A stretch of 64,000 bases of DNA. Origin: Tetragonia tetragonoides. Its lineage: Eukaryota; Streptophyta; Magnoliopsida; Caryophyllales; Aizoaceae. The stretch is from contig CM076144.1 of the NCBI GenBank assembly GCA_038025085.1, forward strand, positions 40,149,001 to 40,213,000, written 5' to 3'. Below the pieces are notes generated by a model. It worked only from the letters and a program-made list of their open reading frames with translations. It was not told where the DNA came from and made no database searches. The position numbers were made by a program, and so were the translations under genes. This document shows, one piece after another, positions 37,305 through 49,609 of this stretch (the stretch's first letter is position 1; every line of letters starts with the position of its first letter).

Positions 37305-38430
37305 CTAAAAGAAAAAGGAAGGAAACCTCTGTCTGCTTGCTCCAGTGGCTAGTTGATGGGCTTCCTGCACACTAGTCCTATTGACTTTCTGTATACAGCA
37401 AAAGGAAAACAAACGTCCTAAAATCAAAATCTCCCTAATTATACTACGAACATCTAAAGATGGTGAGGAGCAGCCTTTGAGAGTAGTGACCAGGACTGAT
37501 GAGTCAGTAAAAACATCTAGTGAAGTGAGGTGGTGTTGAATAGCCCATTTTAGAGCTCTAGACAGGCAAGGCTTTCTGGTTGTAACGCAGATTGGGCGTA
37601 AAAGAATAACGCCCCACCACCAACAGTTAATCCATCCACCTTCGAATTTGCTTGCCAACCAGCCCCTGCGTGCAGAGTTGTACTATGCCACGAACCATCA
37701 ACCTGGAGGAGGGTTAAAGCTGGGATGGAAGTAGATTGCCCCAGATGCAGAGTGAGTGGAGATGGAGGTTGTGACTGTGCAACCGGGCTCTTGTTTTTTT
37801 TGTAGCATAGTTGGCGAAATTCAGTGGCCTTGTTGTTGCTGCGTAGGAGTTCTAAAGCCATGGATAACATGAAGTCAAGACTAAAGAGCATCTCTTTAAA
37901 AACAATGCTATTACGCATTAGCCAAATAGACCACAGAGCTGCCACAAAATATGTCTCGCCTGGGTGTGTATGAGGGTTGGATTGAATAAGATAAGCAAGA
38001 GTGTCCCTGAGCCATTGCTCAAAAGGTACTATAGAGTTAGCGTCAATGTGAAGGCCAAGTTGCCCCGCCTTCCAAAAACGTTTAATGAAGTAACATTGTC
38101 TGAACAGGTGATCCAAAGTTTCAGCATGTGCATCACAAAAGGGACAGAGGCCATGAACGGGGATATTGCGTTGTTGTAGATTAGAAAAAACCGCCATGGC
38201 ATTTTTAAGGAGCTTCCATACAAACGTCTTCCACTTTGGAAGGATGTCTAATTTCCAAAGTTTTTTCCAAAACAAATCTGCCCAGTTTGAGCAAATTTGA
38301 GGAAATTGCTGCGTGAAAAGGAATGCATAGCCAGACTTAACTGAGAAGTTGCCATGAGAAGTGGCCGTCCATGCCCAATCGTCTTCTTTGTGCAGATCCA
38401 GTAATGGTGTGGCCATGATTCTTTTAGCAT
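37305..38430 (-). pseudogene. LINE zf-RVT and RNase H domains
   Basis: 38416-37550: zf-RVT region (KSGYAFLFTQQFPQICSNW, LPKWKTFVWKLLKNAM, CPFCDAHAETLDHLF) running into RNase H (LLQVDGSWHS, GGGALFFYAQ). A frameshift near 37555 moves RNase H to the frame ending at 37305 (ALKWAIQHHLTSLDVFTDSS, then a Pro/Ser/Phe end). Part of ORF2; degrades RNA in RNA-DNA hybrids in intact elements. Confidence 0.85.
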
Positions 38431-38433
38431 CCC

Positions 38434-40515
38434 TTATGTGGAACCAAGTACGGATTTTACCAACATCCCATAATCCTGCTGTGGTGATATACAGACACTG
38501 ACGAGAATAGGTGGTGTGGGATGTGGCATTGCTGAAATATGCAGGGAAGTGATGGGCTTGCCAGGGAGCCGGTTATGGTACAGAAGGTGAGTAGACTTAC
38601 CATTGCCAATGACTCGACGACAATTAGGTAGAATATGACCGGCAGCTCGTGTAAGACCTTTCCATCCCCAACTCCAAGATGGTTTTTCTTTATTGGAGTC
38701 CAGAGGCAGATCGCGATATTTAGCATGATATACTCTAGATATCAAGAGTTGCGGGTTTTTTTTTGTATTCGCCATGCTTGCTTGGCTAAAAGAGTGATGT
38801 TGAGAGTCTTTATGTTGCGGATGCCCAGGCCACCCATGCCTAAAGGTTTAGCCAAACAAGCTGTTGAACGCCAGTAAATGGGTATTCTGTCAGCCGAGAT
38901 TATCCACCAGAACTTAGCAATAAGAGAATCCATCTTATGGCATATTGTGTCCGGGACCAGGAACATCATAAGAACATGCAGGCCAAGTGCAAGCAAAATG
39001 GATTTGATGAAGATGAGCCTAGCTGCAGGGGAGAAGCATATTCTCCCAAGCAGAGAGCTTGCGCTGAATATTTTCCACCAACAAACGAAAAGCTGCAGTT
39101 TTCCCATGTCCAAAAATCATAGGCGTACCCAGATAAGTACCAAAGTTTTCAGTGGTGGCAACCCCAAGTAAAATTCGCAGCTCTTCCTTGACAGCTGAGG
39201 TAGTATTGGGACTAAATAACACAAATGATTTTTGTGCATTAATAATTTGACCAGAAGCTTGGGAGAAAAGATCCAAACTGTGTCGAAGCTGGGCGCAAGA
39301 TTCCGGAGAGGCTTTGAGAAAAAAATACAGAATCATCAGCAAAAAATAAATGAGATATTTCCGGTGCTGTTCGACTAACCTTGATGCCAGAGAGAAAATG
39401 TTGGTCTTGTAAATTTAGCATTTGGTGTGAAAGAGCTTCCATACACAAGATAAATAGATAAGGTGACAACGGCTCGCGCGGAGGCCACAAGTGGGTAGAA
39501 ACGTTGGAGATGGTTCATCATTGATCAAAATAGAGTACGAGACAATGGATATACACTGCATAACTCAAGTGATCCAACAAGCAGGGAAGCCAAGATGAGC
39601 TAGAGTACAGTGAACAAACTCCCAAGAGACACGATCGCAGGCCTTATTCATATCAATTTTGAGTGCCATGAGGTGTTCATTACCCGATTTTCTTCTTTTG
39701 GGGTACGTGAGTAATTCATGTGCCAGTAAATAATTATCCCCTAAAGATCGACCAGGTACAAACACATTCTGAAACGGGCCTACTAAGCTAGGCATGAAAC
39801 GCTTAAGCCGGTGGACCAAACATTTAGATATGCATTTGTAGATAACATTGCATAATCCAATAGGTCAAAATTGAGTAATATTCTCAGGGTGTTGTACCTT
39901 CGGAAGAAGTGTGATAAAAGTGCGGTTCCATTCTTTCAGCATAAATCCATTCTGAAAAAAGACAAGACAGCCTGCGTGAGATGTGTCCCTACAACATCCC
40001 AATTGCTTGTAAAGAACTCGACAGGATAGTCATCTGGTCCAGGGGATTTTCCAGGGCTTAGATCAAACAAGGCATCTTTAACATCCTGTGGGGTAAACGG
40101 TTGATCCATATCGTGCAGCTCTGTGATGGATACAGGGGGTGGAAAAGTTTCCAAAACAGATGAGATAATAACTGAATTAGGCTGTGTAGACTGACCAACT
40201 TGATAAATATCCCCAAAGTAAGAGTTGAAAGCCAACATAACATCGGAAGGGGTTTGGATTACCCGCCCCTGAGCATCTTGTATATAACTGATGTGATTGA
40301 TTTTAGCTCACTTGAGGGTGTGGCGAAAAAAAATATTTGGTAGACGAATCCCCAAACGCGTCCCATTGAACTTTTGTTCGTTGCTTCCAACATAGTAATT
40401 TATCCATAAGCTGGTCATAAGCACGGTGTCTGACAATGTCAGCTTGAAGAATTGTTGCAGGATCACAGATTTCCATTTGCGCCTCTAGTACCTCCCCTTG
40501 AATATTATTCCACAC
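38434..40515 (-). pseudogene. LINE reverse transcriptase domain, multiply shifted
   Basis: In order on minus: LSPGKSPGPDDYPVEFF, VPGRSLGDNYLLAHELL with LMALKIDMNKACDRVSWEF, PLSPYLFILCMEALSHQM, then the catalytic box FADDSVFF near 39340, GQIINAQKSFVLFS, YLGTPMIFGHGK and LLGRICFSPAARLIFIKSILLALG. At least four frame changes separate these segments. The FADD active-site motif itself is preserved. Confidence 0.88.
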
Positions 40516-40783
40516 TTCATTCTGTTGTTGTTTCGTGTGTAAACACTAGTGCATCAAATGATTTTTGAGATGATGTAATTTTGGTACATAAGAGAGCCAG
40601 TTGGAGAGGTGGACCAGGTGTCCTGAATGATTTGGAGTACTTCCTGATAATGTAAGCACCAAGTTTCAATCTTTATGGCCTTTTGTGCTTATGCTGCAAT
40701 GGTTGAGTATCCAACAAAATGGGAGCATGGTCAGATGCAAAAATAGGCAAATGCATTAGAGAAACTGTATGGAAAAAATCTAG

Positions 40784-41442
40784 TCAGGAAACAGTGGAGT
40801 ATGCACGATCAAGTCGTTCCCATATGGCATGAGGAGGATCCCGATTATTTGTCCAAGTATATTTTGGTCCTTGAAAGAAAATTTCTACAAGTTGCATTTG
40901 GAATCGCCATTCAGTAAACAAATCACGTCCCGGGATTGAGATCGACCCTCCCAACTTATCCTCTTGATATTCAATTTGGTTGAAAATTGAAATCACCCAG
41001 ATTGACAATTTTGTGTTGACAGTTTTGTAGGAAGGGTGAAATTTGTTGCCAGACAAGATCTCGTCGGGAATGATCAGGCTCTCCATATAGCAAAATCATC
41101 ATCCATTCATTTGTACTTTTCATCAACTATTTTACAAAGTACAAAGTTAAACACTACATCCAGAGTTATAGACAAGTCCCAAAAGAGTGCTAAACCACCA
41201 CTACTACCTAGAGCATCAAAACCATCATACAGAGGAAAATTGAGCATGTGAGCCAGACTTGGTAGAGATGCTATGGGAACCTTAGTTTCCGATAAAAACA
41301 CTAAATGAGGTGAGTGAGAGTGGACTAAGTGCACAAGGTAGGGTATTGTAGGGGAATCCACATTCCCAAGGCCCCTACAATTCCAGGAAAGGGTTCTCAT
41401 ATGGCTGTGGGGGCATGTATTGGGCCAGGCACCCAAACCCAA
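40784..41442 (-). pseudogene. LINE endonuclease domain
   Basis: Starts MRTLSWNCRGLGN (near 41395) with VFLSETKV and SGGLALFWD, loses the frame near 41107, and ends GPKYTWTNNRDPPHAIWERLDRAYST, the usual C-terminal signature of plant L1 endonucleases. The start of this frame overlaps the end of ORF1. Confidence 0.85.
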
Positions 41443-42136
41443 ACATTCTCAGAGACCAAGTCCTCAATAGTACTGTGCGAATTGAGCTTTGAAGATGGAA
41501 AGAACTTGGACAAAGCTGGAACCAGTTGAAACAGATGTTGTCGCTTCTTAGGAGGAGGTAGCGCTGTATCCACAGCAGCATACGAATTAACTTCCTCGCC
41601 ATCATACAAGAAGGAGTTTGAGAAACGAGAGGTGTCAAGTGCATCATCAGACAAGGCCTTCCTTTTTCGTTTCCGAAAACATCCATCCATGAACCACAGC
41701 CAGTTACTACCTTTGTGCCTTTTGTGTTGTTCTCTATCCCGTATTGTTGTACGCTTTACATCAGGAGAAACCCTTTTACGAGGACAAAGAGAACCTTTAG
41801 AATGTACTATAGAAATTGTTTCAGATGCGATGATTGTCACCCCTTCGAGATTAATGTGAGAATGCCATAAAGAATCAATAAGAGGTTCCTGTGGAGTAGG
41901 AGGTGGAGAGTGCTGGCCTTCTGCAGCATTAGTATCCTCACAAGAGATAAAGGAGGTGGGCGAGGAAACAGGAGAGTTTTGAGGTGAAGAGGGACAGGGT
42001 GACCTGTTTGGTGAAACCGGTTGGCTTGCTTCAACAGGAGAGCCCTGGTGCGAAGAGAAGCCCATAGAAGAGTTATCTGGGGAGGGAGCCCGTACCTGAA
42101 AAAGAAAGCCATTACGTTCTTGGGCTGGTGCAAAGG
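41397..42136 (-). pseudogene. LINE ORF1, 3' segment
   Basis: Ser/Pro-rich linker (PVEASQPVSPNRSPCPSSPQN) and basic region (KRTTIRDREQHKRHKGSNW, CFRKRKRKALSDDALDTS), stop at 41397. Continues upstream beyond the solo LTR at 45003. It has no known fold and is typical of plant L1 ORF1 C-termini. Confidence 0.7.
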
Positions 42137-44997
42137 TGTAACACCCCGAATTTCCGTCTAATTTAAAACCATTTAAAATCATGAGTTGCAGCGGAAAAAC
42201 CCTAGAAATTCGATGCGCTACCGCCATATTTAATGTTCAAATTAAATACAAGGCTAGAAAGAAACCAAAATGTTTATATCCCAAACATACATACTAGATA
42301 ATTTAATAATAACTATCTTTTCCAACTAGACTTTGAACAAATAATCCAAAAGAATAATAAATAGTAACTATTAATTCTCATGCAAGAGAATTAATCTCAT
42401 TACAAATATAAAATCCCAATATTAAAGAAGTTCCAAACTAAAAAATAAAAATAAATTGTTCTTAGAATATTTACAATCTTCTTCAGTCACCTTCCTCTAG
42501 CTCAACCTCGAGCTGCAATTCCTATCAATCTACTCCCCCATATAGACGAATTCCATATAGGTTCATCATAGGCCCACCATTGAAGAGAAATGGACAACAA
42601 ATATAAGTCAAAAGAAAAACAACCAATCAGCTACGCTGTGTAATTCATAACCACATAGTCCATTAAAATCTCCAAGTTATGCCAACATGCTTAATTAGTA
42701 ATAATCATGCTTTAAGAATAAAGACAACATGCTTTTTAAAGACACACATAAACACCAAATTATAAATCAAATATTTATTATTATCCATTAGCCAAGTTCA
42801 TTAGAGAGAAGAGAATCATAAGAATGTCAGAACCAACCGCAGAAGGCTCAATAGGATCTTAGTTCCGTGCACAGTGGCAAAAGAGGGATCAACCGTCCCG
42901 AAGTATAGGTGACTCCCGAAGTACTTCTAATGTTCCTAAGTATGCATACTCTCTTTCAACCCTTAGGTTTATAAGAAGAACAGTTTTGTAATAAAACTTA
43001 CTCGCCCAATCATCATATATGGATACAAGATTTCAGTACGTTGGAGCCATACCCGCAGAATATAAACCCACTCAACGCAACAATTGACAATTCCCATTCG
43101 CGTTCTTTGGTGGATCTCTCACACAAAGAAGTCTTAACTCCCAATTCATTTAATAAGGTGATCACATAATCAAGTAAATCACATAATCTTGGCAATTCTC
43201 AAGTAACACAATATGGTTACAATTTCCGATGGCATTTTACATGAAGGGCATCCAGGCCTTAATTCAAAACCACCTATTCCAATAGTCAAAGTTCACTTCA
43301 AATTATTGAAGTAACATGCTTCTAACATGAATCCATATGCTTACTAACATGATACAAAAATAGCGATACAAGCTATATTCCAATTGAACAATTATTAACA
43401 TAATTTCCGTCAAATAAACATAATAAATCATGCATCTTCTCACATGAATATCAACAAGTAGACATTGCTACACAAAGTGAATTTCCAACATATTACAAGC
43501 ATTCACTAACATAATTCTATACGAATTATCACAAGGAAATAACTATCAATTATCCCTTTTCCAAAATACTCACAAGTCCAAATATGAATTATCATTCTCA
43601 ATCCAATACCAGACAACATGAATACAAATTCTACCAGACATGAATTATGACAAAGAAATTACATAATTCATCTAGACATGAATTACCTTTGGAAATAAGG
43701 CAATCACGACAATCAAACAACGTAAGCTCCTTACGTTCACGTGCGGTCAACGGGCCCTAACAAATCCACAATACCCAATAGTCAATACCTTGACTTCTAA
43801 ACCACTTTATTAAACTTTAAAGATGATTTAGTACGCTTAATTAAATTAATTAAGTTGCTGGAATTATTAGTTACTCATGCATGCTCAAAGTTTCCAAAAA
43901 ACAATTTATACAACTAAATTAGGAAACTTTCCAAAAACCCTAAAACAAGTCAACAAGTCAAAAAAAGTCAACACCAAAACAACACCACCATCACCACCAC
44001 CAGCGGGCCCACCACCAGCAGACCCGCTGGTGGCCCGCAGGCTGGCGCCTGGCGGCGCAAGGCCGCCAGCGACGGCACTGCAGCGTCGCACGACTGGGCC
44101 GTGCGTCGCACAGGTTCGGCCGTGTGACGCCTCAGATTTTTTTTTTTTTTTTTTTTTTTTTGTTAATCCAATTTAACAAATCTAAATCTAATTAAATCCA
44201 AATAATTAATAAATTTTCAGATTTAATTAAATCACAAAATCTAACCTTTTGGAATTCAAACTTTGATTCAATTCAATAAAACAACAAACCCAACCCTAAT
44301 CATGATCCTATCATGCAAAAATATTAGAATCTAGCAAACCCTAGGCAAAACATAAATTAGGGTTTAACAAAACTAGGGTTCATTAAAACTCATACTTGAA
44401 TCAAATTTAAAGCTTTTAATAATCAAAAACAAGTTTAGAACACTTACTTGGAAATCAAAAGGATTAAAATTGAGCAATAGGATGAATTGTGAAAGAGTGT
44501 TGAAATTCTCTTTCTTTTCTCATTGAGTTCGGCCGTGTGAAAGTGAGAGAGAGAGAGAGAGTCTTTTTTTTTTTTTTGATTTGGTAAAGAGTCAGTTAAG
44601 TTTGGAAGCTCAGTGTATTTAGGAACCCAAATATACTCCTTCCTTATCTCAACTTATTCTTTCCTAAAACCTCTCCTAAAATCACTCCACTAGCCAAAAT
44701 TTTAGGAAACAAAATTTTGAAATAAAATTCAGAAAATTGGAGCCTTATTTTCGGCCACCTAGCCGAAAATAATGGCCCAATTCCTTGCCCATAATTTCGG
44801 CCAATCGAAATTATAGCCCACCAAATTTCTTTTTATTTATTTGGCCCAATTATAATTTAATTAGGTCCAAAACCAAAACCCAATATTAATTAGGCACTTT
44901 AAACATTTATGAGCCCAATTAATTATTTAAATCCAAAATTGCATTTTCTTTTTAAGTAATTATTATTCTAAAATGAATAATAATACGGGGTTTTATA
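42137..44997 (+). mobile_element. Solo LTR, family A copy 1 (Ty3/gypsy-like)
   Basis: Begins TGTAACACCCCGAATTTCCG and ends CGGGGTTTTATA (probably TTTTACA with C to T), flanked by AAAGG (42132-42136 and 44998-45002), a 5-bp target duplication. 2861 bp without any retroviral-type coding sequence. Shares CAATCTACTCCCCCATA, TAGGTTCATCATAGG and CCACCATTGAAGA with the solo LTR at 55133. Carries a GC-rich palindromic island at 43999-44130. The TGTAACACCCC start is common in plant Ty3/gypsy LTRs. Confidence 0.8.
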
Positions 44998-45002
44998 AAA
45001 GG

Positions 45003-45941
45003 GATCTAGGATAGGCGGTGGAGACATTCGAAAGCGATCCAAAAATAACTGTTCCATTTGCTGTAATTCATGCTCAACCAGATAAGGATCAGTTTAAATA
45101 ACATTAGAGGAGCCCAGAAAAGACGAAGACATAAATCCCGGCCCATTGTCAGACGAATCCAAGTTGTGAGTAGAGGCCCCAGTTGTTGAATAATTAGAAT
45201 TTACTCCAAATAAAGGAGTAAAAGCAAGCCTATTCGAAGAAGACGGGAAATAAAACCAATGGGCTGTTGACAATAAAGGCCCAGTTGCTTGAGTTGGTGT
45301 AGAGTTAAGCTCTTGGACAGCTGTTGACCCAACACAATATGGTTGGTGACGAGGAGTATGAGATGTGCAAGAGTCGTCAGAGTCAAAATCAGGTGCAATA
45401 AATTGAGAAGTGCTGTGAAAGGACTGATTGAGATTTATCATACCATTATACCTCGGAAGACTGGATTCCATAAATACTTCCCTCTGTTGGGGGGGATAAT
45501 CAGAAGCCACGGGGTTGTGGCTAGTAGTAGAGTGCTCAGAAATTAAATCCCCAAACATTGGAATTGATGCAGAAGGTAAGCTTGGGCTAGTTGGGGATAA
45601 TGAAGTTCCATTAATTTGTGGACTAAAGTACCCTGGGTTAGAAACCTTTGGAACTGGGGTTCCTGTAGCATGCAGGACAAACTGTTCATGGACTAAAGGG
45701 AGTTGAATATTACCTGAAGAGGCAATTGACAGCGGGGCAAACCCCGGTGGTGGTGAGGTGGCCTGAGATTTGGATCGAGTCTGTTGCTGGGTACCAGCAG
45801 GTGGTGGAGGTGGAGGACGTTGATTAGCAGATTGATGAGAAGGGCGGGGAGGAGGTGCATTGCTAGCGCTTGCTTCCGTTCGTCTTCGAACAAACTCACA
45901 CCTACGATAATCTGACCCACCATCATCATTAGAGGAGTCAT
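45003..45941 (-). pseudogene. LINE ORF1, middle segment
   Basis: Low-complexity Pro/Gln/Ser/His-rich linker (YRRCEFVRR, PPPPPPAGTQQQTRS, then FDSDDSCTSHTPRHQPYC and NYSTTGASTHNLDSSDNGPG) between two solo-LTR insertions. Frame changes present. Recognised only by its position between flanking ORF1 segments. Confidence 0.6.
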
Positions 45942-47281
45942 TGTAAGGACCCGGGATTTTCCATCTGCTCCACGGAGTGCGTCCTTATAGAAAATTTGTA
46001 AGCTGGGGGCTTTAGATAAGTTTAAGGGACCATCGAGTTAGAAAAGATTTTGTAAAGACTTGAATTGAATAAAAACAAATGAAAGAGGTCAGAAATCTGC
46101 TATCGGCGTTTTATCGAAGGGACAAACCGAATGGACAATCCGAAGGGACAACCCAATAGCGCGATAAGTGAACTGATCATTTTTTAGAAAGACTCCCACT
46201 CATATAGAACATATGAGTACCCAAGGATAAAAGGTTAGGGGGCGAAGGTACGAGGTGGGAAGGTGTTAGGCAACCAACTCGCCCGTTTTATGACGGTCTC
46301 TACTAACTCAAGTTTGCTTAATAATTTAAAGACATGATTCCTACACAAACCGGATTAACAACCTAGACTTAGACTATTAAATCACAAGCATCACAACATG
46401 TATTAATGACCCTTATTTAGACATGTATTTGGTTGACAAATTGAGCATTAAAACGACTGGACATGCTTGGAAGTACAATATTTAGGAAGCAATAAAAGAC
46501 GTTAGACTAGCATGATATCTACATATTGACTACTAGAAAACAAACAATTAGGCAATTAATTTAATTTGAGCCCTCAGGAGTTAGTACTGAACTGTAGGCT
46601 ATATTTGACAAGAATAGTAAAGACAAGATCTCAAGTTTGGAAGAAAGAGGGGGAAGCTCGGTGTCAATACTCCCGAGAATAGAGGTTGTCAACTGTAGAC
46701 TGTGTGTTTTGAACCGAGGGAGGAGGGTTGTATTTATAGGAGTGGGAAGTAGGGCTGGACGGCTGAAAAGGAGTCGAAACTTGAAGTTGGTTCAGGGCCG
46801 CTAGCGGCTCAGGTCAAGGCCGCTAGCGGCTGTGGATTTTCATCCACAGCCGCTAGCAGCTGTGGTGAGCGCCGCCAGCGGCTCAACTCACAGCCGCTAG
46901 CGGCTCTGGATTTTATTCCAGGGCCGCTGACGTCTGTGATGAGCCAGCTGGATGTCGTCACGACATCCAGTATATTTTAATTTTCCGGATGAATTTTGTA
47001 TTCCGAAAAATATGAAAAGACCGTTTTACCCTTGGACGTAAAAGACTGTTCTACCCCCGGTTCGCAACTTGGCGACCGGGAGTCGGAAAAAGTCATGAGA
47101 GGTGTCATTGGAAAGCTGTTTGAACGAGATTTTTCATTGGGACCGGAATAAAGGAGTGATCGAGGAAAAACCTGAGACTTTATTTTACCTATTAAAGCAA
47201 AAATAGCGTTCAAGTTTATAAATTACTCCTTTCATCATCGGTCTTTTACGGAGAAATCTGAACTCTTTTTCGGCGTCTACA
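45942..47281 (+). mobile_element. Solo LTR, family B copy 1
   Basis: 1340 bp, TGTAAGGACCCGGGATTTTC to GGCGTCTACA, homologous throughout to 51604-52895. Flanks GTCAT and ATCAT are a probable target duplication with one change. Contains repeated GCCGCTAGCGGC palindromes at 46795-46930. Internal region lost by LTR-LTR recombination. Confidence 0.85.
46795..46935. repeat. GCCGCTAGCGGC palindrome cluster in solo LTR B1
   Basis: Six imperfect to perfect copies of CCGCTAGCGGC within 140 bp. Matching but more decayed copies are at 52455-52560 in B2. Confidence 0.85.
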
Positions 47282-47720
47282 ATCATCATCATCTCAGTGT
47301 CATTCTCATCATCATCGATCAAATCATCCTCTGAATCACTGTCATCTGAGCTTGATTCTTCATGAAATTTAACGAGTGTAGTTAAATATTTGGCTCTTCG
47401 TTTCAGTCCACGAAGAGAAATGGTGTATTGAGCAGCATCACCCAAAGCATAAATAACATTATGACCCCCAAGAACCATAGGTGTCATACGACGGTCAAGT
47501 AGCATATTTGCTTGTGAAGGTGAGAGATGACAATGGTTGATAGTGTGACCAATACACCCATATCGTTTACAAAATTGAAAAACTTTTTCGTATTTAAGCG
47601 AAACCCAAGTAACTCGCTCTTCAACTTGATGAAAATGATCCTTAAGATTAATGGAGACCTTTGCCGTGTTAATATGTAAGCATATAAGAGGCTGGTAAGA
47701 CCGAAAGAAGCTAAGGCACT
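47282..47720 (-). pseudogene. LINE ORF1, 5' segment with CCHC-like knuckle
   Basis: On minus: LHINTAKVSINLKDHFHQVE, KYEKVFQFCKRYGCIGHTINHC (zinc-knuckle-like C/C/H/C), ANMLLDRRMTPMVLGGHNVI and an acidic stretch SSSDDSDSEDDLIDDDEND, where the solo LTR interrupts it. The N-terminal DUF4283 part is missing. Confidence 0.7.
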
Positions 47721-47857
47721 GTCATGACTTTGACAGAAGCTATACAGATACAGGCTTAACTGATTAGTCATTTAGTTATAAAACTACTACAAAAGTATAC
47801 ATTACACAACAAAACTTTTATGATCAAAAACTAATCCATTGCATTTGCACCAAAAAG

Positions 47858-49466
47858 CTAATCCATTGCAATCAAAGCAGCTTCACCGATTATATGTCCT
47901 TCAATCGCATCCAGTAGCCTCTCTTTTGTTACCTGCATCCCATAAACAAAAATTATTACCGAGTGATCCCTCCCTAATTACAAAACCTTAAGGTCCGCTC
48001 TTTTTGGGTTGAAACCAACTTAACCACAAGCTCAAATGTACTGATGATTAATGGTCCAATTCATATTATATTCCTCAGTAAGGCTTAAACTGATGACGGT
48101 AATAATTAAAAAAAGTTGGGAGTACAGGATCTTACATAGAGTATCTCCAATACTACATACAAATCTTGAAAGAGTTTTTATTGTTGACACATCATTAAAA
48201 TTAAAACCTCATTTATACAAACGACCTTTACATTGTAATCTTACAAACCTCTAAGAGGGTTTTTGTATATGACACATCATAGCCTATAAATCAAGTTTGT
48301 CTAGAAAAAAAACTGATTTGTACAAATCTGAGGTTCATAGGTTCATCACTATGAGAAGGAGGTTCTTATTAAGAATTTTTGCTGCACAAATAAACCTCCC
48401 ATAAAAACCTTCATCACTATGGAGAGCATTTCTAATGCAAAATTTTTATGAGAAGTTTGTGAAGCAAAAACATTTAATAAAAACCTCATCCTTATAGTAA
48501 TGAACCTATAAACCTTAAATTTGTACAAATTAGAAAATTTTTATTTATAAGCTACAATATGTCATATACAAAAACCCTCTTAAAGGTTTGTAATATTACA
48601 ACATAAAGGTTTGTATAAATCAGATTTTGACTTTAATAATGTGTCAATAATAAAAACTTTTTTAAAATTTATAGCATTGGAGATGCTCTAAGTAAGATCC
48701 CGTACTCCAACTTCTTTTAATTGATTACTTTTCATATGAACTAAATTGATTCTTTTAATTTTTTTAACCATTTAAATTGTTCAAACATATTATATTCAAT
48801 ATTAGACTATTTTAAATATACATATGACAAGTAACATCATAATATATTTTGAAATAAAGTTTGCTGTAATATCGCACATGAACCATACTGAACACTAATC
48901 GAAATGAATGAAAAATAAGTTGAGAAGTACAGGATCTTACTTAATATAAAATTAATTCATATATTACACTATGATTAAATCTGACGGGTGACGAGAATTT
49001 GAAACGGAGAGTACTAATTAATTACCGTCTTGCCAAGGTGAGCCTCATCATCCAAAGCATACAACCGAAACTCAATCCTATGTCCATGTTTAGGCATAGC
49101 CAAGACTCTCCAACAAGGAACCTTCTCATCATTATTCCCTTCGACAATATTCTCATTCTCTCCACCCAAAGCTTCCTCCTTGCCCGAAAACCCCTCGGGC
49201 AGCCCCTTAATCGTAGGCGGGATGTTAGCCACCACCCATATAGTCCACGGCACAAGGGGTCCGCTAGGGACGCGCGCATTGATGTCCTGAACCACGAGGG
49301 CAAGGCTCTTTGTGCCCTCCGGCAAGTTATACCACTCTAGGGGCGGAGACGTCTTACGCCTCTCCCCTTGCCCTTCGTCCGTGAACCGGCGAGGTAACCG
49401 GTTTTCCTTGTGGAGGGCCAGGCAGACTAGCCGGAACCCATCTGTGTCTGGTGCGTCGAGGTTCAT
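47858..49466 (-). CDS. PEBP family protein, YbhB/TFS1 type (copy 2)
   Basis: Two exons: 49466-49026 (147 codons, ending ...DDEAHLGKT) and 47932-47858 (VTKERLLDAIEGHIIGEAALIAMD, stop), 171 aa, intron 49025-47933 with GT-AG. Same fold and motifs as copy 1 (LVVQDINARVPSGP, WTIWVVANIP, HGHRIEFRLYALDDE); the pocket motif reads DINARVP instead of DIDAPDP, so ligand binding may differ. The intron position and the last-exon length (75 nt) are identical to copy 1. The much longer intron is explained by a 601-bp foldback element. Reading frame intact; both copies lie on the same strand, so this is a tandem duplicate pulled apart by transposons. Confidence 0.9.
48113..48713. mobile_element. Foldback MITE in the intron of PEBP copy 2
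   Basis: About 600 bp with arms of about 300 bp that are reverse complements. Left AAGTTGGGAGTACAGGATCT...GAGTATCTCCAATACTA; right, reverse complemented, AAGTTGGAGTACGGGATCTT...GAGCATCTCCAATGCTA. Arms also share TTTGTACAAAT, CCTCTTA and TGTGTCAATAATAA words. It would form a long hairpin in the pre-mRNA. No coding sequence. Confidence 0.85.
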
Positions 49467-49585
49467 TATCGTTGGTGTTTTGGAGCTTGGATTATGTTTT
49501 TCGGATTTGGACTAATATGTAATATTGATGGTTGTATTTGTAATAATTTTGGTGCATGGTGATGCAATTTTTTTTGGTGCTATGC

Positions 49586-49609
49586 ATGGTGATGCAATTT
49601 AATAGAGGA
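49586..49609 (-). promoter_or_regulatory. Core-promoter block of PEBP copy 2
   Basis: CCTCTATTAAATTGCATCA on minus corresponds to CCTCTATAAATTGCATCA of copy 1 with one extra T that breaks the TATAAATT box. GTGATGCAATTT is also locally duplicated (49559 and 49590). Suggests weaker or shifted initiation (inference). Confidence 0.5.

Larger units (their letters stand above)
37264..47720 (-). mobile_element. L1-type LINE, nearly full length, split by two solo LTRs
   Basis: Reads on minus from ORF1 (zinc knuckle at 47600) through endonuclease, reverse transcriptase, zf-RVT and RNase H to an A-rich tail (T run on plus, 37264-37280). Two solo LTRs interrupt ORF1: 42137-44997 and 45942-47281. Without them the LINE is about 6.3 kb. 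The 5' end appears truncated close to 47720. Many frameshifts; inactive. Confidence 0.88.

Noticed and set aside
43877..44176. 99-residue Pro/Ala-rich frame
   Set aside because: Inside solo LTR A1, over a GC palindromic island and a T run; no family similarity.
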